From positions 62,001 through 126,000 of the forward strand of contig NW_024468523.1 in the NCBI RefSeq assembly GCF_001632365.1: a stretch of 64,000 nt of DNA, in the 5' to 3' direction. The position numbers and the translations under genes are program-made. The stretch comes from Laetiporus sulphureus 93-53. Its lineage: Eukaryota; Basidiomycota; Agaricomycetes; Polyporales; Laetiporaceae. Positions 13,793 to 24,561 of the stretch are shown here, piece after piece (positions within the stretch are counted from its first letter, which is position 1; each line of letters opens with the position of its first letter). A model generated the notes under the pieces. The model saw only the letters and a list, made by a program, of their open reading frames with translations, was not told where the DNA came from and made no database searches.

Positions 13793-15771
13793 ATGTCTGC
13801 CATCACGCATCTTTCCGTTCTCATCGTACATTTCAACAGTATGATCTGTCCTGTCGTCGCTCTTTAACATCCAATTTGTCTCTTTGTAGGTCGGTGCCGG
13901 CCCTACAGGCCTAGTGCTAGCATTGACGCTCGCGCAGAACGGGATACCTATCCGCATCATCGAGAAGGACATCAAGTACCACGTCGGTCAGCGCGGCGCT
14001 GGTATTCAGGTAGACAGACTGAGCAACGCACAATGCGATTCTCTGACATATACATATGCCAGCCCAGAACGCTCGAGGTGTTCAAATTACTGGGCGTCTT
14101 GCCTGATGTCTTGGAGAAAGGTATACCTCTCCTTCCGATAAATACCTACAAGCTCCCAGGCGATGTCGAGGTGAAGACGACAACACGTTTGGTGCCTGAG
14201 CTGGAGCCGACGCCATCCGAACCATATGTGAGTATCGATGATTCGGGCATAGTCTATAGCACTGATTTGCACCCGGCTCAGATCAACCCATGGACGCTTG
14301 GTCAAGCAAACACTGAAGCTATACTGCGCAACCACTTGAAAAGGATCGGTCACCGAGTCGAACTCGGTACTGAGCTGCGCGACTTCGAGCAGAGGGCGGA
14401 CTATATCACAGCACATATTGCGCGCGAAGACGGAGGACAAGAGTCGATCGAGATTGTCACTTGCCACTGGCTAGTAGGAGCAGATGGTGGAAAAAGTGTG
14501 TTTCTGTGACATGCGTGGTCTTTCATATTGATTGTAAAATCTTCGCTGTCGACAGGTACTGTACGCAGACAACTGGGCCTGACGTTCCTCGGCGAGTCAC
14601 TCGCAACTGAGATAATTATTGGTGATGTTGAGGTGGGGGGTGTGGACTATGATGTGAGCATCCCATTAAATGCTGCAATATGACAGCACTTTTTATCTAC
14701 GTGATTCGTGCTTCTATGGCCAGCATTGGCATGTATGGCGCGGTCCGCTCATGCCGATGTGCGTCCCTTTCACGAACTCTCTTCCCTGAGGACTCACTAA
14801 GATTCATGCTTCTTAGGGTGTCTCTGCGTCCGACCGAGGAGAAAGGCTTGTGCGCCTTTTCCGTATCCGGCCAGGTGGACTACGAGAAGATCATGGTGGA
14901 TGACGAAGAGCTGTTCAAAGCGATACGGAAGGGTTCCGATAGAGGCGACCTGCGATTTGGCACAGTCCGCTGGAAGTCGAACTATAGGTTAGCGCACTAG
15001 CTGATTCTGCGTTGGCGTCGTAGCTCGAGTCTCTTTAGGCCAGCTTCAGCCTCCCTTCTCTCGACGTTCACGGAGGAGCGCCTGCCCGTCATCAAATTCA
15101 TGATTGAAGAGACATCCTCCCTCTTCCGCCAGACTTTTATGAAGGCATCCGAAAATAAGGATGGCTGGCAGCGCAGGGACCACATGCGGCAGCTCGGCGT
15201 GAACTACCGCTGGAGCTCGATCGTTCTAGATGAGCGAACTCCTGCGAGTGCCCCGGATGCCGTGAAGGAACCTGTGGATGTGTATGGTATCAATAGTGAC
15301 GGCGTGCCGAGGGCAGGAGACAGAGCCCCTGATGCTCCTGGCTTGGTTGACGTTCAGAGCCGCGACGTTGACTCACAACCAACCTCCCTCTTCGACACCT
15401 TCTCGCTGACTCGCCACACAGTTCTCATATTCTCTCCCGACGACACAGAGGCTGGCCTCGTGCTGGAGGCTGTGAGGTCCTACCCGAGGGATCTCGTACG
15501 GTCTGTGGTAGTATGCCCGCGTCATGCTCTCGCCACCTCGAGCATTGGCGGTGCGGACCTTGCGTTGATAGATCGTGACGGGCATGCCTACTCTACCTAT
15601 GCCGTAGAGACCGATGCTTTCACGATCGTCGTAGTTCGGCCAGACGGAGTCATCGGTGCTATCGCGACAAGTGTTGAAGGTGTGAAGAAATACTTTCGCG
15701 ACGTTTTTCTGCGTTGGACTGAGGTTGAGGATAACCATTGGATGAAGGAGCTTCTTTTGAGGCAGAAATAA
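13793..15771 (+). pseudogene. FAD-dependent monooxygenase copy C, internally deleted
   Basis: Starts MSAITHLSVLI at 13793 and matches the family through VGAGPTGLVLALTLAQNG, GQRGAGIQ, PRTLEVFKLLGVLP, HWLVGADGGKS and VRWKSNY. After the splice donor at about 14990, the next exon begins GCCAGCTTCAGCC and reads RPASASLLSTFTEERLP. The roughly 53 residues present here in all other copies (TIRMVDKFG ... VFVAGDAAHVHSPAG ... WKLALVEKGLA), with two introns, are missing. The deletion is in frame and splice sites remain, so a protein could still be made. However, it would lack the GD motif that binds the FAD ribityl/pyrophosphate, so monooxygenase activity is unlikely. The C-terminal thioredoxin-like domain is intact but ends in a longer, unrelated tail (LRWTEVEDNHWMKELLLRQK). 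I call it a probable pseudogene or altered protein; expression is unknown. Confidence 0.8.
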
Positions 15772-15980
15772 GATGATCGATCAGAACAAATCCTTATAGG
15801 TGCTGAGATGAATGAGTCGGATGTTTGCTCGCCGTATATCCCGTTATTGTATAGTTGTGCTGAAGTTCGCTTACTTTCTTCGTTGCCATATGAAGCGCGC
15901 GGTATCATGTTCATTGTTATAAATCCTCCCAGTGAAGTTCAAGCTAGCTCAACATCTGCAACTTTGGCTTCGTCTCTCCT

Positions 15981-16075
15981 TGTTGAGATTCCCAGCCAGC
16001 CCGCACAGCGGCCAGGGATTCGGGAGTCGCCCGCACTCTAGGAGATGACTCCACGGGGCCAAACCGATGGCCCGT
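15981..16075. repeat. 95-bp direct repeat, left copy at assembly gap
   Basis: These 95 bases, beginning TGTTGAGATTCCCAGCCAGC, are identical to 16941-17035. They abut the start of the N run. An unmerged contig overlap would look exactly like this, as would a repeat or transposon end at the gap. Confidence 0.95.
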
Positions 16076-16940
16076 NNNNNNNNNNNNNNNNNNNNNNNNN
16101 NNNNNNNNNNNNNNNNNNNNNNNNNNNNNNNNNNNNNNNNNNNNNNNNNNNNNNNNNNNNNNNNNNNNNNNNNNNNNNNNNNNNNNNNNNNNNNNNNNNN
16201 NNNNNNNNNNNNNNNNNNNNNNNNNNNNNNNNNNNNNNNNNNNNNNNNNNNNNNNNNNNNNNNNNNNNNNNNNNNNNNNNNNNNNNNNNNNNNNNNNNNN
16301 NNNNNNNNNNNNNNNNNNNNNNNNNNNNNNNNNNNNNNNNNNNNNNNNNNNNNNNNNNNNNNNNNNNNNNNNNNNNNNNNNNNNNNNNNNNNNNNNNNNN
16401 NNNNNNNNNNNNNNNNNNNNNNNNNNNNNNNNNNNNNNNNNNNNNNNNNNNNNNNNNNNNNNNNNNNNNNNNNNNNNNNNNNNNNNNNNNNNNNNNNNNN
16501 NNNNNNNNNNNNNNNNNNNNNNNNNNNNNNNNNNNNNNNNNNNNNNNNNNNNNNNNNNNNNNNNNNNNNNNNNNNNNNNNNNNNNNNNNNNNNNNNNNNN
16601 NNNNNNNNNNNNNNNNNNNNNNNNNNNNNNNNNNNNNNNNNNNNNNNNNNNNNNNNNNNNNNNNNNNNNNNNNNNNNNNNNNNNNNNNNNNNNNNNNNNN
16701 NNNNNNNNNNNNNNNNNNNNNNNNNNNNNNNNNNNNNNNNNNNNNNNNNNNNNNNNNNNNNNNNNNNNNNNNNNNNNNNNNNNNNNNNNNNNNNNNNNNN
16801 NNNNNNNNNNNNNNNNNNNNNNNNNNNNNNNNNNNNNNNNNNNNNNNNNNNNNNNNNNNNNNNNNNNNNNNNNNNNNNNNNNNNNNNNNNNNNNNNNNNN
16901 NNNNNNNNNNNNNNNNNNNNNNNNNNNNNNNNNNNNNNNN
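16076..16940. other. Assembly gap (865 N)
   Basis: Unknown bases throughout. Any open frame drawn across it is meaningless. The flanks are a perfect 95-bp direct repeat, so the true size and content of the gap are in doubt. Confidence 0.99.
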
Positions 16941-17035
16941 TGTTGAGATTCCCAGCCAGCCCGCACAGCGGCCAGGGATTCGGGAGTCGCCCGCACTCTA
17001 GGAGATGACTCCACGGGGCCAAACCGATGGCCCGT
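16941..17035. repeat. 95-bp direct repeat, right copy at assembly gap
   Basis: Exact duplicate of 15981-16075. It begins directly after the last N and ends in GATGGCCCGT, after which new sequence follows. Confidence 0.95.
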
Positions 17036-17925
17036 CTCATTGTAGCCGCGTCCTACTATATACACGCGCGCTACTTAGGCTCCCACGCCGGTGGCGCTGG
17101 TCGCACCGGGGCCTCACTTATCCGGGCTCCGCGCCCAGATTACAACACTCCTGTCATGAAGGCATCGACTACGATCTCTTTCTAGTGTTACTCTTCCAGT
17201 GCTTCCTTGTATTGAGGCAGGAACAGGTTCTTGTTTTGTGAGAAATTGACCTTAATAGCACTGATGTGGCCCGGACCGGCACTTCCGTAACGATCGGATA
17301 TATAACCGTGGAAATCCTCCAGCAATGGTGAGTAAACGCATTGTACACAGAATCTACATGATTCAAAAACATGAAATGTGAAATGCTGCTGCGTCTTCGA
17401 TTCGGTTGCATAATGTATACACTGAACGTGGCAAGGACGAGGTGGATATCTGAAACAATATTGTGTGCGTGATCTCATGTACGACCGTCCCGTCGGCGGT
17501 TGCTGCGCGGGTTACAACGGCCACACCACTGACCTGCCACTCAATCAGACTGTCATACGACGCCGCACGTTCCTTTTAGCCAATGTCATTGCTTCGGCTA
17601 TTCAGCCGCACCCACGATGGCCGTGAACTTCCGTTCTGGCTAGCCATAGAAGATTCGGTGGGCGGCCATTCGCAACAATTTGCTGATCCAGCCCCACGCT
17701 CAGCCGCGCTGTCGCTCCCACCGCCGAACAGTTACGCATACGCTCAATACATCTACGGCTTGATGGGCTTCATATGTCTGCTGCGTTCTGCCGAGGGGTT
17801 GCGTGTATGATATATACCATTCTTGCACTAGTAGTACAAAAGAGCTCTCAGTTCGACAGTCGCAAATCACCCTGACAGGATAATCAGTAAAGTCTCAAGT
17901 AATTCTTCGACGCCTCAACAGCAAC
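17036..17925. other. Upstream region of copy D
   Basis: No gene supported. From about 17300 (GGAAATCCTCCAGCAATG) this region aligns, with substitutions and small indels, to the sequence upstream of copy E from about 20759, so it belongs to the D/E duplication unit. Near the start codon it holds TGCCGAGGGGTTGCGTGTATGA (ending about 17810) and TATATA at 17811-17816. Confidence 0.55.
17789..17816 (+). promoter_or_regulatory. Promoter block of copy D
   Basis: TGCCGAGGGGTTGCGTGTAT is shared exactly with the copy E promoter and loosely with copy B. A TATATA follows. At the position where E has TATAAAA, D reads GTACAAAA, so the TATA element used may differ between the two paralogues. Confidence 0.45.
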
Positions 17926-20163
17926 ATGTCTTCCGCTACTCATCTGCCCGTCCTTATTGTACGTCATTGTCCATATTCCACATTGTATGCAGCAGCAGAA
18001 CCTGATTGACATATTATGCCTGGCTAGGTCGGCGCAGGCCCGACAGGGCTGACACTCGCCTTGACGCTTGCACAGAACGGAATACCCTTCCGGATCATCG
18101 AGAAGGAGATCAACTTCCACGTCGGTCAGCGCGGCGCCGGCATCCAGGCATGCAGTCTCTGGCACTCATCCATTGTCGCTAATCTGACCATGTTCAAGCC
18201 CAGGACCCTTGAGGTGTACAACTTGCTGGGTGTCTTGCCCGACATTTTGCAGCAAGGGATCCCATTCGCTAAGTTACAACTATACAAGCTTCCGGGCGGT
18301 GTGGAGATAGAGAAGGCCTTCTGGATGATCCCTCCGCTCGTGCCTTCTCCTTCGAAGCCATACGTAGGTCTCAGCGGATTATCGCCGGTGGGCAGGACTC
18401 ATTGGTTCCCGGTCGTAGATCAATGCCTGGCTGCTTGGCCAGGCACACGGAGAGGCGATTTTACGCTCGCACCTGGAGAAATTCGGCTACCACGTTGAAC
18501 TTGGCACTGAACTAAGAAGCCTTGAGCAGAATGCCGATTACGTTACCGCGCATATAGCGAAGAGAGACGGGGACCATGAGACGGTGGAAACCGTTACTTG
18601 CCGCTGGCTGGTTGGGGCTGACGGCGGAAAAGGTACGTTGCTACACCGTCTAAGTGCGAGACTATTTGATTGATGGTGACGACCAGGCATCGTGCGCAAG
18701 CAACTAGGTCTGACATTCCTTGGGGAATCACTCTCGGCTGAGATGATTATCGGTGACGTCGAAGTGAAGGGTATAGATAATAACGTGAGCATCCTCGTTA
18801 CATCATAAATGGTCGTAGGATTTGGAATTGACCAGTTTGTTCTCGATGCTAGCACTGGCACATATGGGGCAGTACAGATACGACATTGTGTGTTCCTTCA
18901 CGGGCTGAACCTTTCTGGAGCCTGGCTGAACTTCAGTTGTCCATCTAGGCTGATACTACGTCCGACTGAGGATGAAAACCTGTTTTTCTTCGCCATCTCC
19001 GGCAAAATAGACTATGCAAATATCATGATGGACGATCACGAGCTCTTTGATGCAATTCGAAAGGCCAGCGACAGGAAGGAGTTGGAATTTGGTGCAGTGC
19101 CATGGAAGTCGGACTACAGGTAGGAAACACTACTTCATTCCCTGGAAAACGTTGGACTGAGCTTTACGCAGGCCCAATGTGCGGATGGTGAACAAATTCA
19201 GTGAAGGGCGAGTGTTCGTGGCAGGAGGTATGGTTGATGCTCTCGACGTCAAACATGTACTGACTGCCCCATAGACGCAGCGCACGTACACAGTCCGGCA
19301 GGCGGTCAGGTTAGTTATGTTTTCTCCTGTCAGGAGGACCCCACTAATTTCCGCAACAGGGGTTGAATTCAGGTGTCCAAGACGCGGTACGCCTCTGTGT
19401 CGCAATGTAAACTCGCACCACACTCAGCTTGCTCTTCCCACAGCTCAACCTCGCATGGAAGCTCTCACTCGTCGAGAAGGGGCTCGCCTCGCCCTCGCTC
19501 CTCTCCACCTACAACGAAGAGCGCCTGCCAGTCATCAAAGCGATGCTTGAGGAGACGACAGCGATCTTCCACTCGGTGCTCGCGCGGACGGCCAACGGTA
19601 TGAACAACGAGGCCGGGTGGAACCGTGGAGAGCACATGCGCCAGCTTGGCGTGAACTACCGCTGGAGCTCGATCGTCCGCGACGAGCGTGCTCCGGTGGG
19701 CGCGACGGAGCCCATGGATCCATATGGAATCAACAGTGGCGACGTGCCGAGGGCGGGAGACAGAGCGCCTGATGCCCCGGGTTTGGTCAACGTCAAGAGC
19801 ACCGATGCGTCTGAGCAGCCGACTTCCCTCTTCCGCATTTTCTCGACGACTCGCCATACCATATTGGTATTCTCTCCCGATAGCGCGCACGCCGGACCCG
19901 CACTGGAGGCTTTAACGTCGTATCCTGCGGACGCGATACAATCCGTGGTGATCTACCTACAGGATGCTTCGAGCACCCCGCACGTCGATGGCGCGAACCT
20001 GTCGCTGGTCGACCGTGACGGGCACGCGTATTCCGGCTACGCCGTCGAGAAGGGTGGCTTGACGATTGTCATTGTTAGGCCCGATGGTGTTATCGGAGCG
20101 ATTGCTCGTGGGGTCGATGGATTGAAGGCGTACTTCCGTGGTATTTTCACTGCATCGGCTTGA
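17926..20163 (+). CDS. FAD-dependent monooxygenase, array copy D
   Basis: Starts MSSATHLPVLI at 17926. Spliced exons give VGAGPTGLTLALTLAQNG, GQRGAGIQ, PRTLEVYNLLGVLP, INAWLLGQAHGEAILR, TCRWLVGADGGKG, HWHIWGSTDTT, VFVAGDAAHVHSPAGGQ and [15 protein letters not shown], then the thioredoxin-like C-terminus (TSLFRIFSTTRHTILVF ... VRPDGVIGAIA) to TGA at 20163. All three FAD motifs are intact. The second intron begins GCATGC rather than GT. Because it is 51 nt and stop-free, retaining it would insert 17 residues in frame, so intron status cannot be read from this copy alone; copy E settles it (see there). Very close to copy E, indicating a recent duplication. Confidence 0.9.
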
Positions 20164-20288
20164 TGTTGGTATGGAGGCCACACAGTTTGTTTGTCGGTGG
20201 ATGCCTTGTGGTAGTCGTACTGAAGGACGAAATGTTGGATGTATTTAGTTCAGCTGTCTGTACCTGCAAAATGAAGTACATTTGCCAT

Positions 20289-20600
20289 GTCGACGTCGTT
20301 TTTCGGCATATTTGCGACGATTCGCCATACAGTGCTCATCTTCTACCCTGAATGCATGCAGGCTGGCTGGTGCTTGAGCTCGAGGTCCTTTAGCCATACC
20401 CTCCGGATGTCATTCAGTTCGCGGTGACTCCGCTGCACCGTCGTGCGTTTTGCATTGCAAGCGGGAAAGGCATGCGCTTCGTGTTAGTAGTTGGTCATGG
20501 TGCGCCGCTGCAATGTGCATATTATGCATATGTTATCGACGAGGGTGCTTTTATGTTTGTTATCGTTCGGCCACACTGCACGAGTACTTTAGCTGTATAT
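20289..20600 (+). pseudogene. Decayed monooxygenase C-terminal relic after copy D
   Basis: The plus strand reads TSFFGIFATIRHTVLIF followed by an AGW/LELEVL-like stretch, then after frame breaks YVIDEGAFMFVIVRPH. These match, in order, the TSLFRIF.TTRHT, AG.ALEAL.SYP and YAVEKG..TIVIVRPDG segments of the intact copies. No continuous frame remains and no N-terminal part is present. It is a sixth family member reduced to its thioredoxin-like domain. Confidence 0.75.
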
Positions 20601-21068
20601 TTCCTGCCTTGTTTTGAACCTCCGTCGTACCGAAGTGCTCACAGTGATTGATCTGCATGGGACTTGCGTATATTCTCCCGTGCGCAGACGAGACAATTCC
20701 TTCAACCTCTGAGGGCTTCGGATATCCTTGTCTGACCTTGCGTACCAATCGGCTATGACGGAAATCCTCCAGCAATGATTAGTTGCCCATTGTCAGAGTA
20801 TACGCGATCCAAATACATGAAATTGCAATGCTTCCGCGTCTTTGATTTATTTCCGTTGCATAATACACACTGATCGTGGCGAGGACGAGAACACGTTTAC
20901 GTGTGCGAGAATGACGCGCCCCGTCGGCGGTTGCTGCGCTAGATCGGCCCCATCCGAACTGACCCGCTCAATCAGACTAAACTCACGTTGCCTTCGCTGT
21001 CATTCATTGCTTCAGTCACGCATAGTACGGGCTTGATGGGCGACCTGGGCTTTGCTTGTCTGCCGTTT

Positions 21069-21117
21069 TCTGCCGAGGGGTTGCGTGTATGATATGTGCC
21101 GTTCTTGTAATATAAAA
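21069..21117 (+). promoter_or_regulatory. Promoter block of copy E with TATAAAA
   Basis: Contains TGCCGAGGGGTTGCGTGTAT, as in copy D, and a consensus TATAAAA at 21111-21117, 86 bp before the ATG at 21203. Confidence 0.55.
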
Positions 21118-21202
21118 GAGCTCACAATTTGGTAACAGCAAGCCGTCCTGACAGGATAATCAGTAAGGTCTGAAGCAATTCACCGACGCCCCCAACAGCA
21201 AC

Positions 21203-23458
21203 ATGTCTTCCACTACTCATCTGCCCGTCCTTATTGTGCGTCATTGTCCATATTCCAACTTGTATGCAGCGGCAGAACCTGATTGACATATTATGCCTGG
21301 CTAGGTCGGCGCAGGCCCGACAGGGCTGACACTCGCCTTGACGCTTGCGCAGAACGGAATACCCTTCCGGATCATCGAGAAGGAGATCAACTTCCACGTC
21401 GGTCAGCGCGGCGCCGGCATCCAGGCATGCAGTCCGTGGCACTCATCCATTGTCGCAATCTGACCGTGCTCAAGCCCAGAACCCTTGAGGCTTACAACTT
21501 GCTGGGTGTCTTGCCCGATGTTTTGCAGAAGGGCATCCCGCCCAGGAAGATACAAGTCTACAAGCTTCCGGGTGGTGTGGAAGTAGACAAGGCCTTCTGG
21601 TTGAGCCCTCCGCTCGTGCCTTCTCCTTCAAAGCCATACGTAGGTCTCAGCGATCATCATCGGTGGGCAGGACTCATGGATTCCTGGTCGTAGGTCAGTG
21701 CCTGGCTGCTTGGCCAGGCACATGGAGAGGCGATCCTGCGCTCGCATCTGGAGAAATTCGGCTACCACGTTGAACTCGGCACTGAACTAAGAAGCCTTGA
21801 GCAGAATGCCGATTACGTTACTGCGCATATAGCGAAGAGAGACGGAGACCATGAGACGGTGGAAACCGTTACTTGCCGCTGGGTGGTTGGGGCTGACGGT
21901 GGAAAAGGTACGTTGCTACACCGTCTGTGTGCGAGACTGTTTAATTGATGGTGACGACCAGGCATCGTGCGCAAGCAACTAGGTCTGACATTTCTTGGGG
22001 AATCACTCTCGGCTGAGATGATTATTGGTGACGTTGAAGTGAAGGGCATAGATCAGGACGTAAGCATCCTCCTTGCATCATCTATGGTCGAACATCAGAT
22101 ATGGTCGAAGAACTTTGGATTGACCGGTTTGTTCTTGATGCTAGCACTGGCACATATGGGGCAGTACAGATACGACATTGTGTGTTCCTTCACGCGCTCA
22201 ACCTCTCTGGAGCTTGGCTGAACTTCAGTTGTCCATCTAGGCTGATACTACGTCCGACCGAGGATGAAGGCCTGTTTTTTTTCGCCATCTCCGGCAAGAT
22301 AGACTATGCAAATATCATGATGGACGATCACGAGCTCTTTGATGCAATTCGAAAGGCCAGCGACAGGAAGGAATTGGAATTTGGTGCAGTGCCATGGAAA
22401 TCGGACTACAGGTAGGAAACACTACTTCATTCCCTGGATTAGGTTGTGACTGAGCTTTATGCAGGCCCAATGTGCGGATGGTGAACAAATTCAGCGAAGG
22501 GCGAGTGTTCGTGGCAGGAGGTATGGTTTATGCTCTCGACGTCAAACATGTACTGACTGCCTCATAGATGCAGCGCACGTACACAGTCCGACAGGCGGCC
22601 AGGTTAGTCATGTCTTCCGCTTTCAGGAAGACTTCACTGATGTCCGCGACAGGGCTTGAACTCAGGTGTCCAAGACGCGGTAAGTCTCCGTCTAGCAGTG
22701 CAAAGCGCGTCACACTCATCTTGCTCTTCCCACAGCTCAACCTCGCATGGAAGCTCTCACTCGTCGAAAAGGGGCTCGCCTCGCCCTCGCTTCTCTCCAC
22801 CTACAACGAAGAGCGCCTGCCGGTCATCAAAGCGATGCTTGAGGAGACGACAGCGATCTTCCGCTCGACGCTCGCGCAGACGGTCAATGGCACGAACAAC
22901 TTCAAGGGCGGCTTCAACCGCGGAGAGCACATGCGGCAGCTTGGCGTGAACTACCGCTGGAGCTCGATCGTCCGCGACGAGCGTGCTCCGGTGGACGCAA
23001 CGGAGCCCATGGATCCATATGGAATCAACAAGGGCGACGTGCCGAGGGCGGGAGACAGAGCGCCTGATGCCCCGGGTTTGGTCGATGTCAAGAGCACCGA
23101 CGTATCTGAGCAGCCGACTTCCCTCTTCCGCATCTTCTCGACGACTCGCCATACCGTATTGGTGTTCTCTCCCGAGGGTGCGCACGCCGGACCCGCACTG
23201 GCGGCTTTGTCGTCGTATCCTGCGGACGCGATACGATCCGTAGTGATCTACCCGCAGGATACTTCGAGCACCCCGGACGTCGATGGTGCGGACCTGTCTC
23301 TGGTCGACCGTGAGGGGCATGCATATTCCGGCTACGCCGTCGAGAAGGGTGGCTTGACGATTGTCGTTGTTAGGCCTGATGGTGTTATCGGCGCTATTGT
23401 TCTTGAGGTCGAGGGATTGAAGACATATTTCCGTGGTATTTTTGCCGCATCAACTTGA
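21203..23458 (+). CDS. FAD-dependent monooxygenase, array copy E
   Basis: Starts MSSTTHLPVLI at 21203 and follows copy D almost residue for residue: [101 protein letters not shown]. It ends with the thioredoxin-like domain (TSLFRIFSTTRHTVLVF ... VRPDGVIGAI) and TGA at 23458. Key FAD motifs are intact. Its second intron also starts GCATGC but is 50 nt long, so it must be removed to keep the frame; this supports a GC-AG intron in both D and E. An intron separates GGQ from GLN (GT donor), as in D. Last intact member of the array. Confidence 0.9.
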
Positions 23459-24561
23459 GTTTGGCCTGGAGAGATGTTTGTCGATTGAATTCTTTGTATT
23501 AGTGACTTTTGTACTGAAGGACTTTAGGAATTAAATGGTCGATTGATAATGTACAGCTACTTGTATCCGCCAGAAAGCACACATTTTGTCGAACCGACCT
23601 CGCTCTTCCGCATATTTACGCCGACTCGCCATACCGTGCTCGTCTCAGCGCTATGCATGAATACTAATTAGACTTTGCAATTGAGCTCACGACGCGCTTG
23701 TGACAGCGACTGCTGCAATGCTAGATCACGTGGGCGCGTCAGACGCGTGGCGTCGGCTTCCGGTCGCAAGCTCGAACCTCCATACAGGTTTGATCTTTTC
23801 CATGCAATTAGAAACAGCTCGACACATCAATTAATGCTCCTCCACTGATAGTAACGTTTACTAACGTGAGCAAGCACATATACATGCTGCACAGCCTGGG
23901 CGTCAAGCCTCTCCCAAGACGCGCTGGTGGCGCGATCGATGATCGTGACAATAGCGCGACGCGACATGTCACGTCACTCTCCTCGCATGTGTCTCTCGCT
24001 AGCTCTCGCTGCTGCCAGCTCATCTTATCTCACTGACCCTGCACTCACCATATGCATGAATACTCGATCGCCGTTCACGAGCTGGGTCAAAAAAGCTGTA
24101 TGGACTGGTCGCACTGGTTGAAAGATGTCGCCATCTGCCAATTAACGTTTAAGAATAGGCTTGCGATAGGCGGCGCGTCAAAAAGGAAAAGCCACGGATA
24201 TTTGCTGAGAAAGCGCCATGGACTGCCACTTGCAAGAAGGGCGAAGTCTTCTTTCCCTTGCAAATGGTGTTGCAGACCCAGTGGCAGCTCTGGTAGAGGC
24301 CCTCCCACCTTCCACGTCTTTAGTCAAGACAAAGCGACCGCCTACCAATGACGAGCTTCGTTTATGAGGACCCGAATAGCTGTCGTACTCGTGAGATGAA
24401 TAAGCATACGATATCTGGCTCTCAACGTGCATGGCGCTATTTCTTTCTGATGTGTGTCACGCGAGGCAGGCACATGAACATGTTCAACTGCCTGCAAGAA
24501 GCGGCGTGACCTCGGTCTATATTCGTGTCCATCGCACTGCACTTGAGTCAAACCTCGCACA
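23459..24561. other. Region downstream of array with relic and promoter-like blocks
   Basis: No intact gene. It contains a short monooxygenase relic (23588-23645), then CACGTGGGCGCG at 23727-23738 and GACGCGCTGGTGGCGC at about 23920. Both resemble blocks found upstream of copies B and C, which suggests the remains of a further unit. The plus frame 24052-24351 has no support. Confidence 0.55.
23588..23645 (+). pseudogene. Short monooxygenase relic after copy E
   Basis: Reads VEPTSLFRIFTPTRHTVLV before the similarity ends at a stop shortly downstream. It matches the start of the C-terminal domain and sits about 130 bp after the copy E stop, the same relative position as the relic after copy D. 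The flanking bases also align (CAGCT..TGTA.C.GC), so it was part of the ancestral D/E duplication unit and has been truncated further. Confidence 0.7.

Larger units (their letters stand above)
20164..21202. other. Intergenic region D-E with relic and promoter
   Basis: Holds a decayed monooxygenase C-terminal fragment (20289-20600). From about 20759 it holds the upstream part of the duplication unit and the copy E promoter. No intact gene. Confidence 0.6.

Noticed and set aside
15808..16041. Transposon or LTR called from the 95-bp repeats
   Set aside because: Identity ends exactly at the gap edges, no terminal TG...CA pair or target-site duplication can be seen, and no element coding sequence is present; contig overlap is the simpler reading.
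15944..17065. Long open frames spanning the N gap on both strands
   Set aside because: They are open only because the run of N contains no stop codons; the real bases at each end are short and repeated.
22757..23320. Long minus-strand frames opposite monooxygenase exons (also 19465-19890)
   Set aside because: GC-rich antisense shadows recurring in the paralogues because the sense sequence is conserved.
24052..24351. 99-residue plus frame before BTB copy 2
   Set aside because: No family resemblance and no upstream or downstream exon; lies in a region carrying array debris.
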